From contig NZ_JOFX01000066.1 in NCBI RefSeq assembly GCF_000719345.1, positions 1-21,847 on the forward strand: DNA of 21,847 nucleotides, given 5' to 3'. Positions 1-8,798 of this stretch are shown here, one piece after another. The first letter of the stretch is position 1. Each line of letters opens with the position of its first letter. The position numbers and the translations under genes are program-made. Below the pieces are notes generated by a model that was given only the letters and a program-made list of their open reading frames with translations, was not told where the DNA came from and did no database searches. Source of the stretch: Streptomyces sp. NRRL F-2664 (GTDB lineage: Bacteria > Actinomycetota > Actinomycetes > Streptomycetales > Streptomycetaceae).

Positions 1-2
1 AC

Positions 3-122
3 ATCTTCCAGTGGCTCACCTACTACAACGCCCGCAGGCGTCACAGCAGCCTCGGCTACCTGTCACCCGTCGAGTTCGAACAGCAGCACCAGCGAGAACG
101 CAGACTCCCTCTCGCAGCATGA
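3..122 (+). CDS. IS3-family transposase, C-terminal end (5' truncated by window)
   Basis: The reading frame open at the window edge encodes 39 residues and then TGA. It contains YYNARRRHSSLGYLSPVEFE, the hallmark end of the IS3-family OrfB integrase core (rve domain), just after the catalytic glutamate. The enzyme is a DDE transposase that catalyses IS movement. The catalytic residues lie left of the window, so activity cannot be judged. It is followed directly by a decayed IS630 fragment, so two IS types are stacked here. Family assignment is firm; the specific IS is not known. Confidence 0.85.
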   Translation: MFQWLTYYNARRRHSSLGYLSPVEFEQQHQRERRLPLAA

Positions 123-165
123 ATCCCCGTGTCCACACTCCGGGGGACGCCTCACCAGGTCCCGC

Positions 166-477
166 TTGGCGATCCTCACGGTCGCCTCGGAACCGCCCTT
201 GGACTGCGGGTCCGCCGGGACACATGTGCGAATCATCCCCGGTTCCACATGCACTTCACCCCCACCCGGACCTCGTCGAGGGTTGGTTCGCAGACCTGAC
301 GAACAAGCAGATACGGCGCGGAGTCCACAGATCCGTGCCCGCCTGGAGAAGGACATCCGCACCTGGATCAGCTCCTGGAACCAGAACCCCAAGCCCTTCA
401 TCTGGACGAAGAGGGCCGACCAAATCGTCGAATCGCTCGCCTCATACTGTCGGCGAATTACTGACTCAGGGCAGTAG
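166..477 (+). pseudogene. IS630-family transposase remnant (C-terminal part)
   Basis: The last ~45 codons read in one frame as an IS630 tail (IRTWISSWNQNPKPFIW, then a SYCRRITDSG end). The preceding block, around 240-340, matches in another frame (LVEGWFADLTNKQIRRGVH), which contains the third catalytic acidic residue (E of the VE-W-F block). A frameshift therefore lies near 330-345, and about 30 bases present in the better-preserved relative near the right edge of the window are missing around 255-265. Nothing N-terminal is recognisable. The remnant has the same orientation as the relative at 20581-21628 and belongs to the same subfamily. It is not functional. Confidence 0.8.
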
Positions 478-503
478 AACCCGACATGCAGAGCATCCTG
501 CGA

Positions 504-1022
504 TTACGCGTCATCGGCGGGCATTGGGTCGTCCCCATTTGCACGCATAAACGCAGCAGAGAATAGTTCGCTGCATTCGGTCGCTGCATGAACAAAACTG
601 GCGAAGCATGATTGCAGGTACGAGAGTCCAATATCGCGGCTGACGAACATGCATGATTCACCGACGAGGGAAAGCTCCTCACCGTCGTTGCGAGAATATA
701 GTTTAGGCCAAAGAGTGCTGCGGTTCCACTCATCAGCAAACGCTACGAGGTCCCCAATCTCCCCTTGTGAAGGAATTGGCGCAAAGAACGTTTGAACCCA
801 TAGCACTCGGTCTTCATTTTCCCCATACAGGTCACACCGGGTGTAATGATTATTTCCGGAGAAGAAAACGCCGCCCTCTCCGTCTAGGGCGTATCTGAGC
901 CCCATTTCTTCCAGTAGGTGCCCAAGCAAGGGGCGACCCGGGACAGCCGACGCCCCGGTTACCTGCGCGGGCGACCAGTGCGGTACCCAAAAAGAAGGTA
1001 TGGAGCCGGGATCGACGCTCAT
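504..1022 (-). CDS. YbjN-domain protein
   Basis: This 172-residue protein fits the YbjN family (type III secretion chaperone-like fold). It has an LLGHLLEEMGLRYALDGEGG opening, an acidic/aromatic strand region (HYTRCDLYGENEDRVLWVQ), a W-N block (FADEWNRSTLWPKLY), and a final helix with S..YLQSCFASFVHAA. YbjN-like proteins are small cytosolic proteins described as chaperone-like or sensory regulators; the client is unknown here. The ATG at 1022 was chosen because AAGGAG lies six bases upstream (1029-1034); an upstream in-frame start at 1079 has no such support. There is no signal peptide or membrane segment. It is divergent from the RHS gene, ~650 bp away, and shares that gene's lower GC, which suggests they arrived together. 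A chaperone or protective role toward the RHS protein is only inference. Confidence 0.75.
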   Translation of the reverse strand: MSVDPGSIPSFWVPHWSPAQVTGASAVPGRPLLGHLLEEMGLRYALDGEGGVFFSGNNHYTRCDLYGENEDRVLWVQTFFAPIPSQGEIGDLVAFADEWNRSTLWPKLYSRNDGEELSLVGESCMFVSRDIGLSYLQSCFASFVHAATECSELFSAAFMRANGDDPMPADDA

Positions 1023-1671
1023 TCTTTTCTCCTTTGCTTCGAAAAATTTGGTGGTGTGTGGGTGCATTGCAGCAACCAAGTCGAGCCAGCGCTAGCCCGA
1101 GGCCCTTCGAACCGCTTACGCGAATTCGGCTCCTCCTTCTACAGCTGCGCCGAGTACGTGCTGCGGCGCTCGGCCCTACTATCCTGCCGATGACAGCGAA
1201 CCGCCGCATCTGACGCTGCAACCTAGAGCAACATCACTTTCTCAGGTCGGCCATATGCCCCGAGTATTATTTGACGCCGGGACCGGTTTGGTCAACACCT
1301 TCTGCTGCTGGATCCACACGAGCCTGCCTGCCAAGAAGCGGTCAGCTGATTGTAGGAGGGGGGGTCGGCTAATTTATGGCTAGGTGGAGGATAGAGTAGA
1401 CAATAGGGCGCAAGGTTTAATGGTCTTATACACCTGCCAGCCTCGTTGAGAATGGCAACATGGGGGTCAGCCATAAGTAGCAGACTAGCTCCCAAAAGTC
1501 ACTGCTCGCCGGGGGCCACGCGCTGTCCAGCTGGAGGCTAAGGCTTGAAGGCAATCTGTCGTGAGTAACTACGCCGCAAGCGGAGGCCGCTCGCTTGCCT
1601 AAAACGCCCGCAACAGTGCGTGTGTCCAATCCGGCACCATGAGCCTTGTCAGCTTCCGGGAATGAGGAGAA
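1023..1671. other. Divergent intergenic region between YbjN and RHS genes
   Basis: No credible gene was found in this ~650 bp. Base composition is mixed and lower in GC than the surrounding DNA, with AT-rich patches near 1360-1430. It must carry the promoters of both divergent genes, but no clear -35/-10 pair stands out. A 42-codon open frame at 1255-1383 (+) has no ribosome binding site and no recognisable similarity, so it is not called. GAGGAG at 1664-1669 sits only two bases before the RHS ATG. Confidence 0.5.
1029..1034 (-). promoter_or_regulatory. Ribosome binding site deciding the YbjN start
   Basis: On the minus strand AAGGAG is followed by six bases and then ATG (1022-1020). This near-perfect Shine-Dalgarno supports the shorter start over the 19-codon-longer reading frame. 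Confidence 0.7.
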
Positions 1672-4600
1672 ATGCGAACAACACATGCTAGCCGCCGCGA
1701 CCGCCGGTTTCCGTCCAATAAGCGGCTTGCTGTGGCGCTCTCTGTTCTTATGGTGGGTGTAACTCCTGCCGTTGACCTGGCATTCTGCGATGAAGCACGG
1801 GCCGCCACGCGAGCGGCGAAAAGGCTCCAATCGGTATCAGGCATGCTCGCTCCGGGCGAGGATGTCGGAGGCGCGGTAGACGCGCGCACTGGCCGCTATT
1901 CCCTGGACGTACCGCTGTTGGAGGTTGCCGGAAGGGGCGAGGTTTCCTTCCAGCTTTTGCTTTCGTATAACCAGGAGCTGTCAAGTCTCGGAATTGACCG
2001 TCAGGGCATGGGCGAAGGGATGGGCCTCGGTCTGCCATTCATCGATGTAGCCAATGGGCGAGCCGTGGTCAAAGGCGGTGTTTACGAGATTGGCTCGGAC
2101 GGTGGCACGGAGATTGGCCTGAAGCGGTTCCCTGGCGAAGGGATTCGTTTTGAGCATGTTCCGGGCAGTGTGCTGGCTCCGCGCGAGGGCGTTGCTGAAC
2201 GGGCTTACGAATGGCGCCTTACAGATTTGACTGACGGTTCACTGCAGTACTTTGACGGACAGGGAAACGCTGTAGCTTTTTCTGACCGGCACGGCAACCG
2301 CATCGACTTCGAATTCGTCGCGGCCGGGGAAAAAGAGTGGCAATTGGCCAAGGTTATCGACGCTTACGGTGCTTCCATTGACCTCACCTATGAAACGGGG
2401 GAAAGTGGGCAGGAAAGGGTAATCTTTCAGGCTCCCGAACGGGTTGGCGACCGCCATCGGCTCCGCACAGTGCTCGACCTAACGGACGGCCAAGTCCGCA
2501 AGATCACCGCTACCGACGGCGGTGAGACGAACATTTCCTATGAGCGGCCGCTGTCTGGTCATGGTGCGGTTGTATCGCGTGTTGTGACGCCCTTGGGAGG
2601 CGTCACCGAGATTTCGTACGAAGAGCTGCAAGGTTCCCCTGTGCCGGCCCTTACCGCTTCGCGAGTGAGGGTTCTGGACAGCAATGGAGATCTTGCCGCG
2701 CCTGAGCAGCGCTTCAAGGCCTCTCTGGACGGGGGGCGCAATTACATGGGCGCCGGCGGTGATTTCGCCGGGGAGAATGATGTCTTTGACCAGCGGACTG
2801 GATATACATACTCCACCGAGGTCGCTTCCCTTGATTCCGAGGGTAATCCGGAACGCAGAATTGTATCTGAGTACAACAGCCTGCACCTTATGATCTCCCA
2901 GCAGGTGTTCACCTCGGCATTGGGGGATCAGGAAGCGGGCAAGCTACAGAATTCCTATAGCTGGCAGCAAAGCGCAGGCTCACCGCTCCCGCCCGGGCGA
3001 GGGGAGCCGCTTCCGGGGGACTGGGCCCGCCCCATCCGCACCACCAACGCCGCATACAACTCTGCCGGAAACTCGCGAGAGGTAATTACGGCGGCAACGT
3101 ATGATTCCCTTGGTCGCGTAGTACGACGCGTAGACGAAGAGGGTGCAGTCACCGAGTTTCTGTATGACAGCGACCCCAAATCAACTGGCCTGATTCTTGC
3201 ACAAAAATCTACAGGCAAAGACGGAAAAGTTCTGCAGGAAACGGTCAATATTCTCTCTGGCGATCGCCGCACCATAAGTCGGAGTGTGTTGAAAAAGGCG
3301 GACGACTCTGGCGGTGACCTCAAGGAGTACCAGGAGACCAGCTTTAAATATGATGAGCACGGCCAGGTTGCCGAAGAGAAGCTCGCCTGGGGCAGTGACG
3401 TTCCCGCGGAGGCAAGACGTGGCCCAGGCAGTGTGGTCACCAGATATTCGCGTACTGTCAATGGCGGTGAGCTCTCCGAAACCACGACGACCGGCGTTGG
3501 CACCGCGGCTGAATCTGCAACCGTGCGTAAAATTGATCTAGCTAGCGGTAATGAGATCGCGGTTGTCGATGCAGATCAGTTCCAAACCACCACGGAGTAC
3601 GACACCCTGGGCAGGCCGACCCGCAGGTGGACTAACCGCGGGACTTCTGCGGAACAGCTGACTGAAACTGAATACGTTTCAGCCAATGAAACCAAGGTCA
3701 GGACGCCCGATGGCCGTGTGACGGTCACCGTGGTCGACGCGCTGGGCCGCAAGACCAGGACCACAGACAACGTGCAGGAAGGAAGGGTACTGCCAAGCGG
3801 TCAGCAAGTTAGGACGCTGGAATCTGTCGACTACAGGCAGTGGCGGGACCGTGAGGTCAAGGTAACAGATGCGCTGGGTCGCTCAACAATCACTCGCACC
3901 GACCTTCAGGGGCGAGAGACACAAAAGACACTGCCCAGCGGGATCACCGGATTCAACCAGTATGACGACGTCGAAAACTCGACAATAAAAGACACCGCTC
4001 CGGCCGGTAAGGGGATCGAAGCCTCCGCGGCGACAACAACGCTAGTCTTCGACTCTTTGCAGCGAGAAAAGGCCAGCCGCTCCGAGTATTCCGACGGAAG
4101 CCCCGCCTCTCCGGCGAGCATTGAATATGATGGCATCGGTCGGATCACATCCAGAAGAGTAAATGATCTGGCTGTGTCGGTCGCGGAGAGGAACGCCGGC
4201 GCCAGCAAAGTAGAAACTTCTCTTCCGCTTTCGTCTGAGTTTGCAGGTCCGGAGACGTCCGTTACTAACAGCTACGGGCTGGCCGAGGTTAGTGCGCTGC
4301 AGTCCGTATCCGCCGATCAGGGAAATGGCGTCGAGGAGACGCGAGACGGTGCAGAGGCAGTCTATGACGAACAAGGCCGGATCCGCGAAGAGCGCATCCA
4401 GTCTGGTCTGATTATCTCGTACGCCTACACCCCAGGCGGAAGAGTAACACGCAAGGAGGTCCGCAAGGACGGAGAAGGCTCTCCTATTGCCGTTGAGACT
4501 TTCGCGTACGACAAGGACTCGGGACTTCTGGACCAGCGAGAGCTGCGCCGGAACGGCGTAAGCAAGGTCACAGAGTACCGGTACGACACGGTGACGGGAA

Positions 4601-6561
4601 ACCTGCTCGAAGTGTGGGATCAGTCAGACCCAGCGGGAACGAAGATCGCGTACGAGTATGATGCAGACGGGCGGCGCACTTCGGTTCTCTATCCGGATGG
4701 CATAAAACTCTCACGCGTGTACAACTCTGCGGGGCAGGTAGCTGCATCATTTGATAGCCAGGGATATAAAACTTCCTATAGCTACCGCAGCGACGGTTCA
4801 CTCGAATGGGCTTCGCTAGCCTCTGACCCGTCTGCCGGAGGCTCCTCGGACGCGGTGGAAATAGCCCGTGAGTCCTACACGTACGATACCTTGGGGAATC
4901 TCTCGAAGGTCGAACGAAAGAACGGGACTGTCACCGATTACACGTACTGGGACTCTGGCCGCGTTAAGACGGAAAAAACCAGGAATGCTGACGGGGAGGT
5001 TGTGTCCTACGCCTATTCGTACGACGGTCACGGCAATGTCAAGTTGCGTACGGAGAGCCGTCCGGATGCTGCAACGGGATCCGAGGAGGTCTCTACAACT
5101 CGGTACACCTACGATGCCTATGACCGATTGCTTAAGTCGGAGGTTTTCGCCGGTGACGGGACGGACGGGGCGCCTGCAAGGTCAGTGGAGTATGGGTTCA
5201 ACGCTTCCGGTGATATTGTCAACGAGAAGGATACTCGCTCCGAATCGGGAGATACATCGGTTCGGCAGCGCACCTCAGTCATCGATGATGCCGGTAGGCT
5301 AACTGCTGTCATAAACGAGGGGAACAGCGTCGAGCAGGAATGGGACGCAGAGGGTAATCTCCTTAAGGACGCAGCAGGGAACCGCTACTCCTACGGGCCT
5401 GCCAATGAGGTGATATCGGTAACATCCGCTAAAGGATCTACCACCCGCTACGACTACTGGGCCGACGGCAACAGGAGGTCGGTTCGATATGAAGGCGAGG
5501 GCAAGAGCGGCACCACCCGCTTCTACTTCGATCCCGTCGGAGCCCAGACGAAGGAGCAGTTCACGCTAGGCGACGGTGAATCGGAGTCGGGAGCCTTCTA
5601 TCTCATGGCAGCGGGTCGGCGCTCTGCTCGGATAGTGGCACCCATCGGAGGTATGCCGGAATCTACTGAATACCTCCACTCCGATCGGCATGGGAGTGTG
5701 GTCGCTACTACGGATGAAGGGGGAGCAGTCAAAGATGCCTATTGGTATTCTGACTACGGGACTCGGATAGATTCAAGCGGCAGGGAACTTTCGCCGACCG
5801 GCAACATGACAGAAAACCCCTATCTGTTTGGCGGGGAGTATACAAACTTTGAGACCGGAACTCAATACCTGAGGTCAAGGATCTACGATCCTCGGCAACG
5901 ACGTTTCCTTACTCGTGATTCAGAGTCGTACCACAATAGATATCAGGCGTTTGACGCGAATCCTGTAGTGAAGGTTGATCCGACAGGAAAGTATGCCGCT
6001 TATGACGAGGTGGAAAATTCGGACAATCCGTACGACCCCTATGATGTGATAATGGGCTCTACCTTGATGGGGCTCGGCGGGGTTCTCAGTGCCGCTTTCT
6101 TCGTGGCGTCTGTCTTCGCTGTAGCGACTCTCGGATTCTCCCTCTTGGCCGTAGCGGCTGTTGTTTCCTCGTCAACCGCATTCATAGCTGACCTTGTCTC
6201 TATCGGCACGGGAGCTGCCGTCCTGGCGGATGCCAACGAAAAGAATAAGGGCAACGAGGGATTCCTAGACGAGGAAACCAGAAAGTCTCTGACGATTGCC
6301 TCGGACACTGCTTCGATCGTGAGTATGGTTGCCGGTGTGGCCAACGCTGCCACCTCAGTTCCGAAAGTTGGCACCGAGATGGTGGAGGGGGCGATGAAGA
6401 AAGGCTCGCTTGCGTCGGCAAAAAGTCTCATCTCTTCGGAGTCCAAGGCTGCCCGTGGCGCTCAGGCCGGGGCAAGGATTGCAGGAGCGGCTGTCACCCC
6501 CAGCGCCCTGCCTGAGCGACAGGGCAAGGAGAACGGACGAATGGGCACCCGCGAAAATTGA
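1672..6561 (+). CDS. Secreted RHS/YD-repeat protein with hydrophobic C-terminal tail
   Basis: This is a 1629-residue RHS/YD-repeat polymorphic-toxin-type protein. The N-terminus has a basic stretch (residues 8-18), a hydrophobic core (19-34) and an ARA-A site near 44, i.e. a likely signal peptide. Next comes a beta-rich plug region with SLDVPLLEVAGRGEVSFQLL and GWG-like GMGLGLPFID. YD repeats run from ~470 to 1300 (YDSLGR, YDTLGR, YDEQGR, YDADGRRTS, YDTLGN and others), which in the family wrap a beta-cocoon around the tip. The RHS core (HSDRHGSV to GTQYLRSRIYDPRQRRFLTRD) covers ~1337-1416 and ends at DPTG (1436-1439). The 190-residue tail has a long hydrophobic block (~1459-1519), then small Ala/Ser/Gly-rich segments; I recognise no toxin fold. 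GAGGAG lies only two bases before ATG. Codon use is less GC-biased than in the neighbours. The last ~25 residues may be read from IS-derived DNA, so the natural C-terminus may have been replaced. No immunity gene follows. Confidence 0.9.
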   Translation: MRTTHASRRDRRFPSNKRLAVALSVLMVGVTPAVDLAFCDEARAATRAAKRLQSVSGMLAPGEDVGGAVDARTGRYSLDVPLLEVAGRGEVSFQLLLSYNQELSSLGIDRQGMGEGMGLGLPFIDVANGRAVVKGGVYEIGSDGGTEIGLKRFPGEGIRFEHVPGSVLAPREGVAERAYEWRLTDLTDGSLQYFDGQGNAVAFSDRHGNRIDFEFVAAGEKEWQLAKVIDAYGASIDLTYETGESGQERVIFQAPERVGDRHRLRTVLDLTDGQVRKITATDGGETNISYERPLSGHGAVVSRVVTPLGGVTEISYEELQGSPVPALTASRVRVLDSNGDLAAPEQRFKASLDGGRNYMGAGGDFAGENDVFDQRTGYTYSTEVASLDSEGNPERRIVSEYNSLHLMISQQVFTSALGDQEAGKLQNSYSWQQSAGSPLPPGRGEPLPGDWARPIRTTNAAYNSAGNSREVITAATYDSLGRVVRRVDEEGAVTEFLYDSDPKSTGLILAQKSTGKDGKVLQETVNILSGDRRTISRSVLKKADDSGGDLKEYQETSFKYDEHGQVAEEKLAWGSDVPAEARRGPGSVVTRYSRTVNGGELSETTTTGVGTAAESATVRKIDLASGNEIAVVDADQFQTTTEYDTLGRPTRRWTNRGTSAEQLTETEYVSANETKVRTPDGRVTVTVVDALGRKTRTTDNVQEGRVLPSGQQVRTLESVDYRQWRDREVKVTDALGRSTITRTDLQGRETQKTLPSGITGFNQYDDVENSTIKDTAPAGKGIEASAATTTLVFDSLQREKASRSEYSDGSPASPASIEYDGIGRITSRRVNDLAVSVAERNAGASKVETSLPLSSEFAGPETSVTNSYGLAEVSALQSVSADQGNGVEETRDGAEAVYDEQGRIREERIQSGLIISYAYTPGGRVTRKEVRKDGEGSPIAVETFAYDKDSGLLDQRELRRNGVSKVTEYRYDTVTGNLLEVWDQSDPAGTKIAYEYDADGRRTSVLYPDGIKLSRVYNSAGQVAASFDSQGYKTSYSYRSDGSLEWASLASDPSAGGSSDAVEIARESYTYDTLGNLSKVERKNGTVTDYTYWDSGRVKTEKTRNADGEVVSYAYSYDGHGNVKLRTESRPDAATGSEEVSTTRYTYDAYDRLLKSEVFAGDGTDGAPARSVEYGFNASGDIVNEKDTRSESGDTSVRQRTSVIDDAGRLTAVINEGNSVEQEWDAEGNLLKDAAGNRYSYGPANEVISVTSAKGSTTRYDYWADGNRRSVRYEGEGKSGTTRFYFDPVGAQTKEQFTLGDGESESGAFYLMAAGRRSARIVAPIGGMPESTEYLHSDRHGSVVATTDEGGAVKDAYWYSDYGTRIDSSGRELSPTGNMTENPYLFGGEYTNFETGTQYLRSRIYDPRQRRFLTRDSESYHNRYQAFDANPVVKVDPTGKYAAYDEVENSDNPYDPYDVIMGSTLMGLGGVLSAAFFVASVFAVATLGFSLLAVAAVVSSSTAFIADLVSIGTGAAVLADANEKNKGNEGFLDEETRKSLTIASDTASIVSMVAGVANAATSVPKVGTEMVEGAMKKGSLASAKSLISSESKAARGAQAGARIAGAAVTPSALPERQGKENGRMGTREN

Positions 6562-6814
6562 TCCGGCGGTTGATCGCATGCGGCAGGACCGTCCCAGTGC
6601 TGGCTGTTGAATTCGTCCGCCGACTCGGTTGGGCGGGTGGGTGACACCAGCGTAATGGCGTGCGCCGGGGCGGGTTCTGGTGATAGGTACCTTGAGGTGC
6701 CAGTGTTCATCTTGCGACTGATGACACAAGGGTCGGCGCGCCGCCTGCGGGGTGGCAGGAGTCCTTCGAGCAGCTGACGGGGCCCTATGGGTTTGTTCAA
6801 GCTGATGGGGCGGG

Positions 6815-7705
6815 TGGGGTTCATAGAAGGTGCTGCGAAGCATCGCGAAGAGGACGTCGGCTCGTCGTCTGGCGAGGTAGAGGAGGGCTTGGGTGTGGTG
6901 TTGGCCTTGGCTGATCTTCTTGTCGTAGCAGGCGCGGGAGGCCGGGTCGCCCAGGGCGGCGAACGCGGAGGGGAAGAAGGCCCGGTTGAGCTGCTTGTTC
7001 CCCTCCTGGACGGTTGCTCTCCACTGATTGGCGGGCCCGAGCTGCGGGTCGTTGGGGCGAGGCCGGCGTAGGCGAAGTTGGATCCGTCCCCGACGTCGAT
7101 GAGGGCGGGCCGGCCCTGACGCCGATCCCGGCATGGAAGTCAGGACCTTGGGAAGAGGGTGGTTCTCCAGCAGTTCCTCGACCCTTGTGGCGAGGCGTTT
7201 GCGCTGGTCAAGCACTGCCTGGAGCGAGCTGGCGAGGCTGGGAGCGATCAGTGCGGCGGTGCGCGGGACGAGGACGGTCTGCTCATCCAGTGCCGTCGAG
7301 ATTTCCCCGACCAGCCGCTCGGCCATACGCGGTGCCTTGGGACGGATCAGGGTCGCGAGCCGACGGCGTCCGGCCCTGCGCATCTGGGCGGGAGAGCCGA
7401 ACTGGTCGAGGAGCCTGAGCACGGCCGGGTGCTGGATGGCCCCGCAACCGGTTGCTGATGCGGGTCGCCTCGCCGACCAGGCCGTCGTCGAAGCCGCCGA
7501 TCATCTCCAGCCCGGCGGTGGTCTCTTCCTCGAGGTCGACCGAGCGGAGTGTGTGCGGCATGACACGGGGCCGCGTCCGCGATGGCGAACGCGTCGCGAG
7601 CACCGGTCTTCGCCCGCCCGGGCGATCGGCGATCCGCGGCATCGTCAGCCCGGGCAGGCAGGCCACTGGGCAGCCCATGAGCTTGTTCAGGTTGGCCACT
7701 GATCG
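6815..7705 (-). pseudogene. IS110-family transposase, frameshifted and 5' truncated
   Basis: Minus-strand blocks match an IS110-type transposase in order but in several frames. They are ANLNKLMGCPVACLPGLTM, a KTGARDAFAIADAA block, PHTLRSVDLEEETTAGLEM, GGFDDGLVGEATRISNRLRG, LDQFGSPAQMRRAGRRRL, and VGEISTALDEQTVLVP with KVLTSMPG. The last is the start of the helix-hairpin-helix/transposase_20 part, which continues with GNKQLNRAFFPSAFAALGDP and LARRRADVLFAMLRSTFYEP. Frame changes occur near 7610, 7570, 7440, 7125 and 7040. The N-terminal RuvC-like DEDD start (roughly the first 80 residues) is missing. IS110 elements use a DEDD/serine transposase and usually lack long terminal repeats, so the exact ends cannot be placed. 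The element lies directly 3' of the RHS gene in opposite orientation. Confidence 0.85.
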
Positions 7706-8330
7706 GGTGATGGCGGGGTGGCGTAACAGGCGGGGCCCTCGGGCTGCTGAGCGGGATGTCTGACGTCCAGAGCTCTTCAACTCGGGGGCCTCGTCGGTTC
7801 CTTATCCTGCCGTACTCGATGTCAAGCGGAACAAGCGCAGTGGTCCTCGGGGGACCGTAATGCCACCGGAGCACTGATGGGCGCGCGTGCAAGCGTGAGT
7901 TCTGCGTTCGCGGACTGCCGGACGGCTGGGCGAGCTGTGAGCGCGACTGGCAGCGGTTCACCAGCGTGCCTCCTCGGCGAAATACGTCGCGGCCCGCCGC
8001 AGGCCCCACGTTCCTCTGCCGGCTCGCGGATCGGTTTGCATGCGGCGGCAAGCTCGGTCTCGTTCGAGATACAACGCCAAAGCCACCCCTGACCGCGCCA
8101 CCCAGATGCCGCTTCGTCGCGTCCAGTGCCAAGTGGCGCCACTCCGCGGACATCCACCCACTTGGGGTGGCAGTTATCCCACCAACGGCATGATCACACA
8201 ACAGTAGAACCTCGCCTTGCATCCTCCGGTTAGGCGTCTACTCGGATGTCCCCTTCCGGGCTGGTGGAGTGCAGGCTGAGAGGCGTCACTCAGATGTGTC
8301 CGACTAACTGGTGCCTTGGATGTGCTCGCC
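7706..8330. other. Gene-poor stretch between IS110 remnant and ATPase gene
   Basis: Several overlapping open frames exist on both strands, but none has a consistent ribosome binding site or a recognisable family motif. Their abundance is what random high-GC sequence gives. The missing IS110 N-terminus is not identifiable here. The part just before 8331 should hold the ATPase promoter, but no clear signal is visible. Confidence 0.4.
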
Positions 8331-8798
8331 ATGATCGCTCCGCCCCGTCTCTCAGCTGATCAAAAACACGCAGTCAGCGCGAGCGAGCAAGTTGTCGATG
8401 CTACTCGAAGGCATTGGGCGCTGCCTTATAACAGTGGCGCAGCCTCTCTAGCACGGTGCATGACTCAGAAGGTTCTTGAAACGTGGGGAATTGACCAGGT
8501 CTTCGTAGAGGATGCTCTGCTGGTGGTTTCCGAACTGGTGACCAATGCAGTAGAGCACGCACTCCCGCCCGTTACACTCTATCTGGCTCAATCGGTTCCG
8601 GGGCCGGGGTTGCTTCGAGTTGCCGTGGGGGACGGGGGCCCTTCCCCACATGCCGGAAAATGGGTGGCGAGCTGTGAGTCCGGCGAACACGGCCGCGGGA
8701 GAATCATTGTCAATGCCCTGGCAGTTTCCCAAGGCGTCCGTACTGTTACAGGAAACCGTACACAGCACTGGGCCGACTTGCCGGTGATTTTTGAATGA
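8331..8798 (+). CDS. RsbW-like anti-sigma ATPase (HATPase_c domain)
   Basis: This 155-residue single-domain GHKL ATPase is of the anti-sigma/serine kinase type abundant in Streptomyces. Visible motifs are the N-box VVSELVTNAVEHA (Mg-binding Asn), the G1 box VAVGDGGPSP and the G2 box EHGRGRIIVNALA. It ends in WADLPV, usual for the family. Such proteins bind ATP and an alternative sigma factor, or phosphorylate an anti-sigma antagonist (STAS) on serine. No sigma factor or STAS partner is adjacent, so it is an orphan flanked on both sides by IS110 debris. The ATG at 8331 was chosen. GTG at 8322 and TTG at 8316 are alternatives, and none has a convincing Shine-Dalgarno. The reading frame is intact. 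Confidence 0.85.
   Translation: MIAPPRLSADQKHAVSASEQVVDATRRHWALPYNSGAASLARCMTQKVLETWGIDQVFVEDALLVVSELVTNAVEHALPPVTLYLAQSVPGPGLLRVAVGDGGPSPHAGKWVASCESGEHGRGRIIVNALAVSQGVRTVTGNRTQHWADLPVIFE

Noticed and set aside
1255..1383. 42-codon open frame between YbjN and RHS genes
   Set aside because: No ribosome binding site, no recognisable similarity, and length expected by chance in AT-richer DNA.
7822..8222. Overlapping minus-strand open frames of 111 to 291 codons
   Set aside because: Low-complexity Arg/Pro/Ala translation, several frames equally open, no motif and no Shine-Dalgarno; typical high-GC shadow frames.
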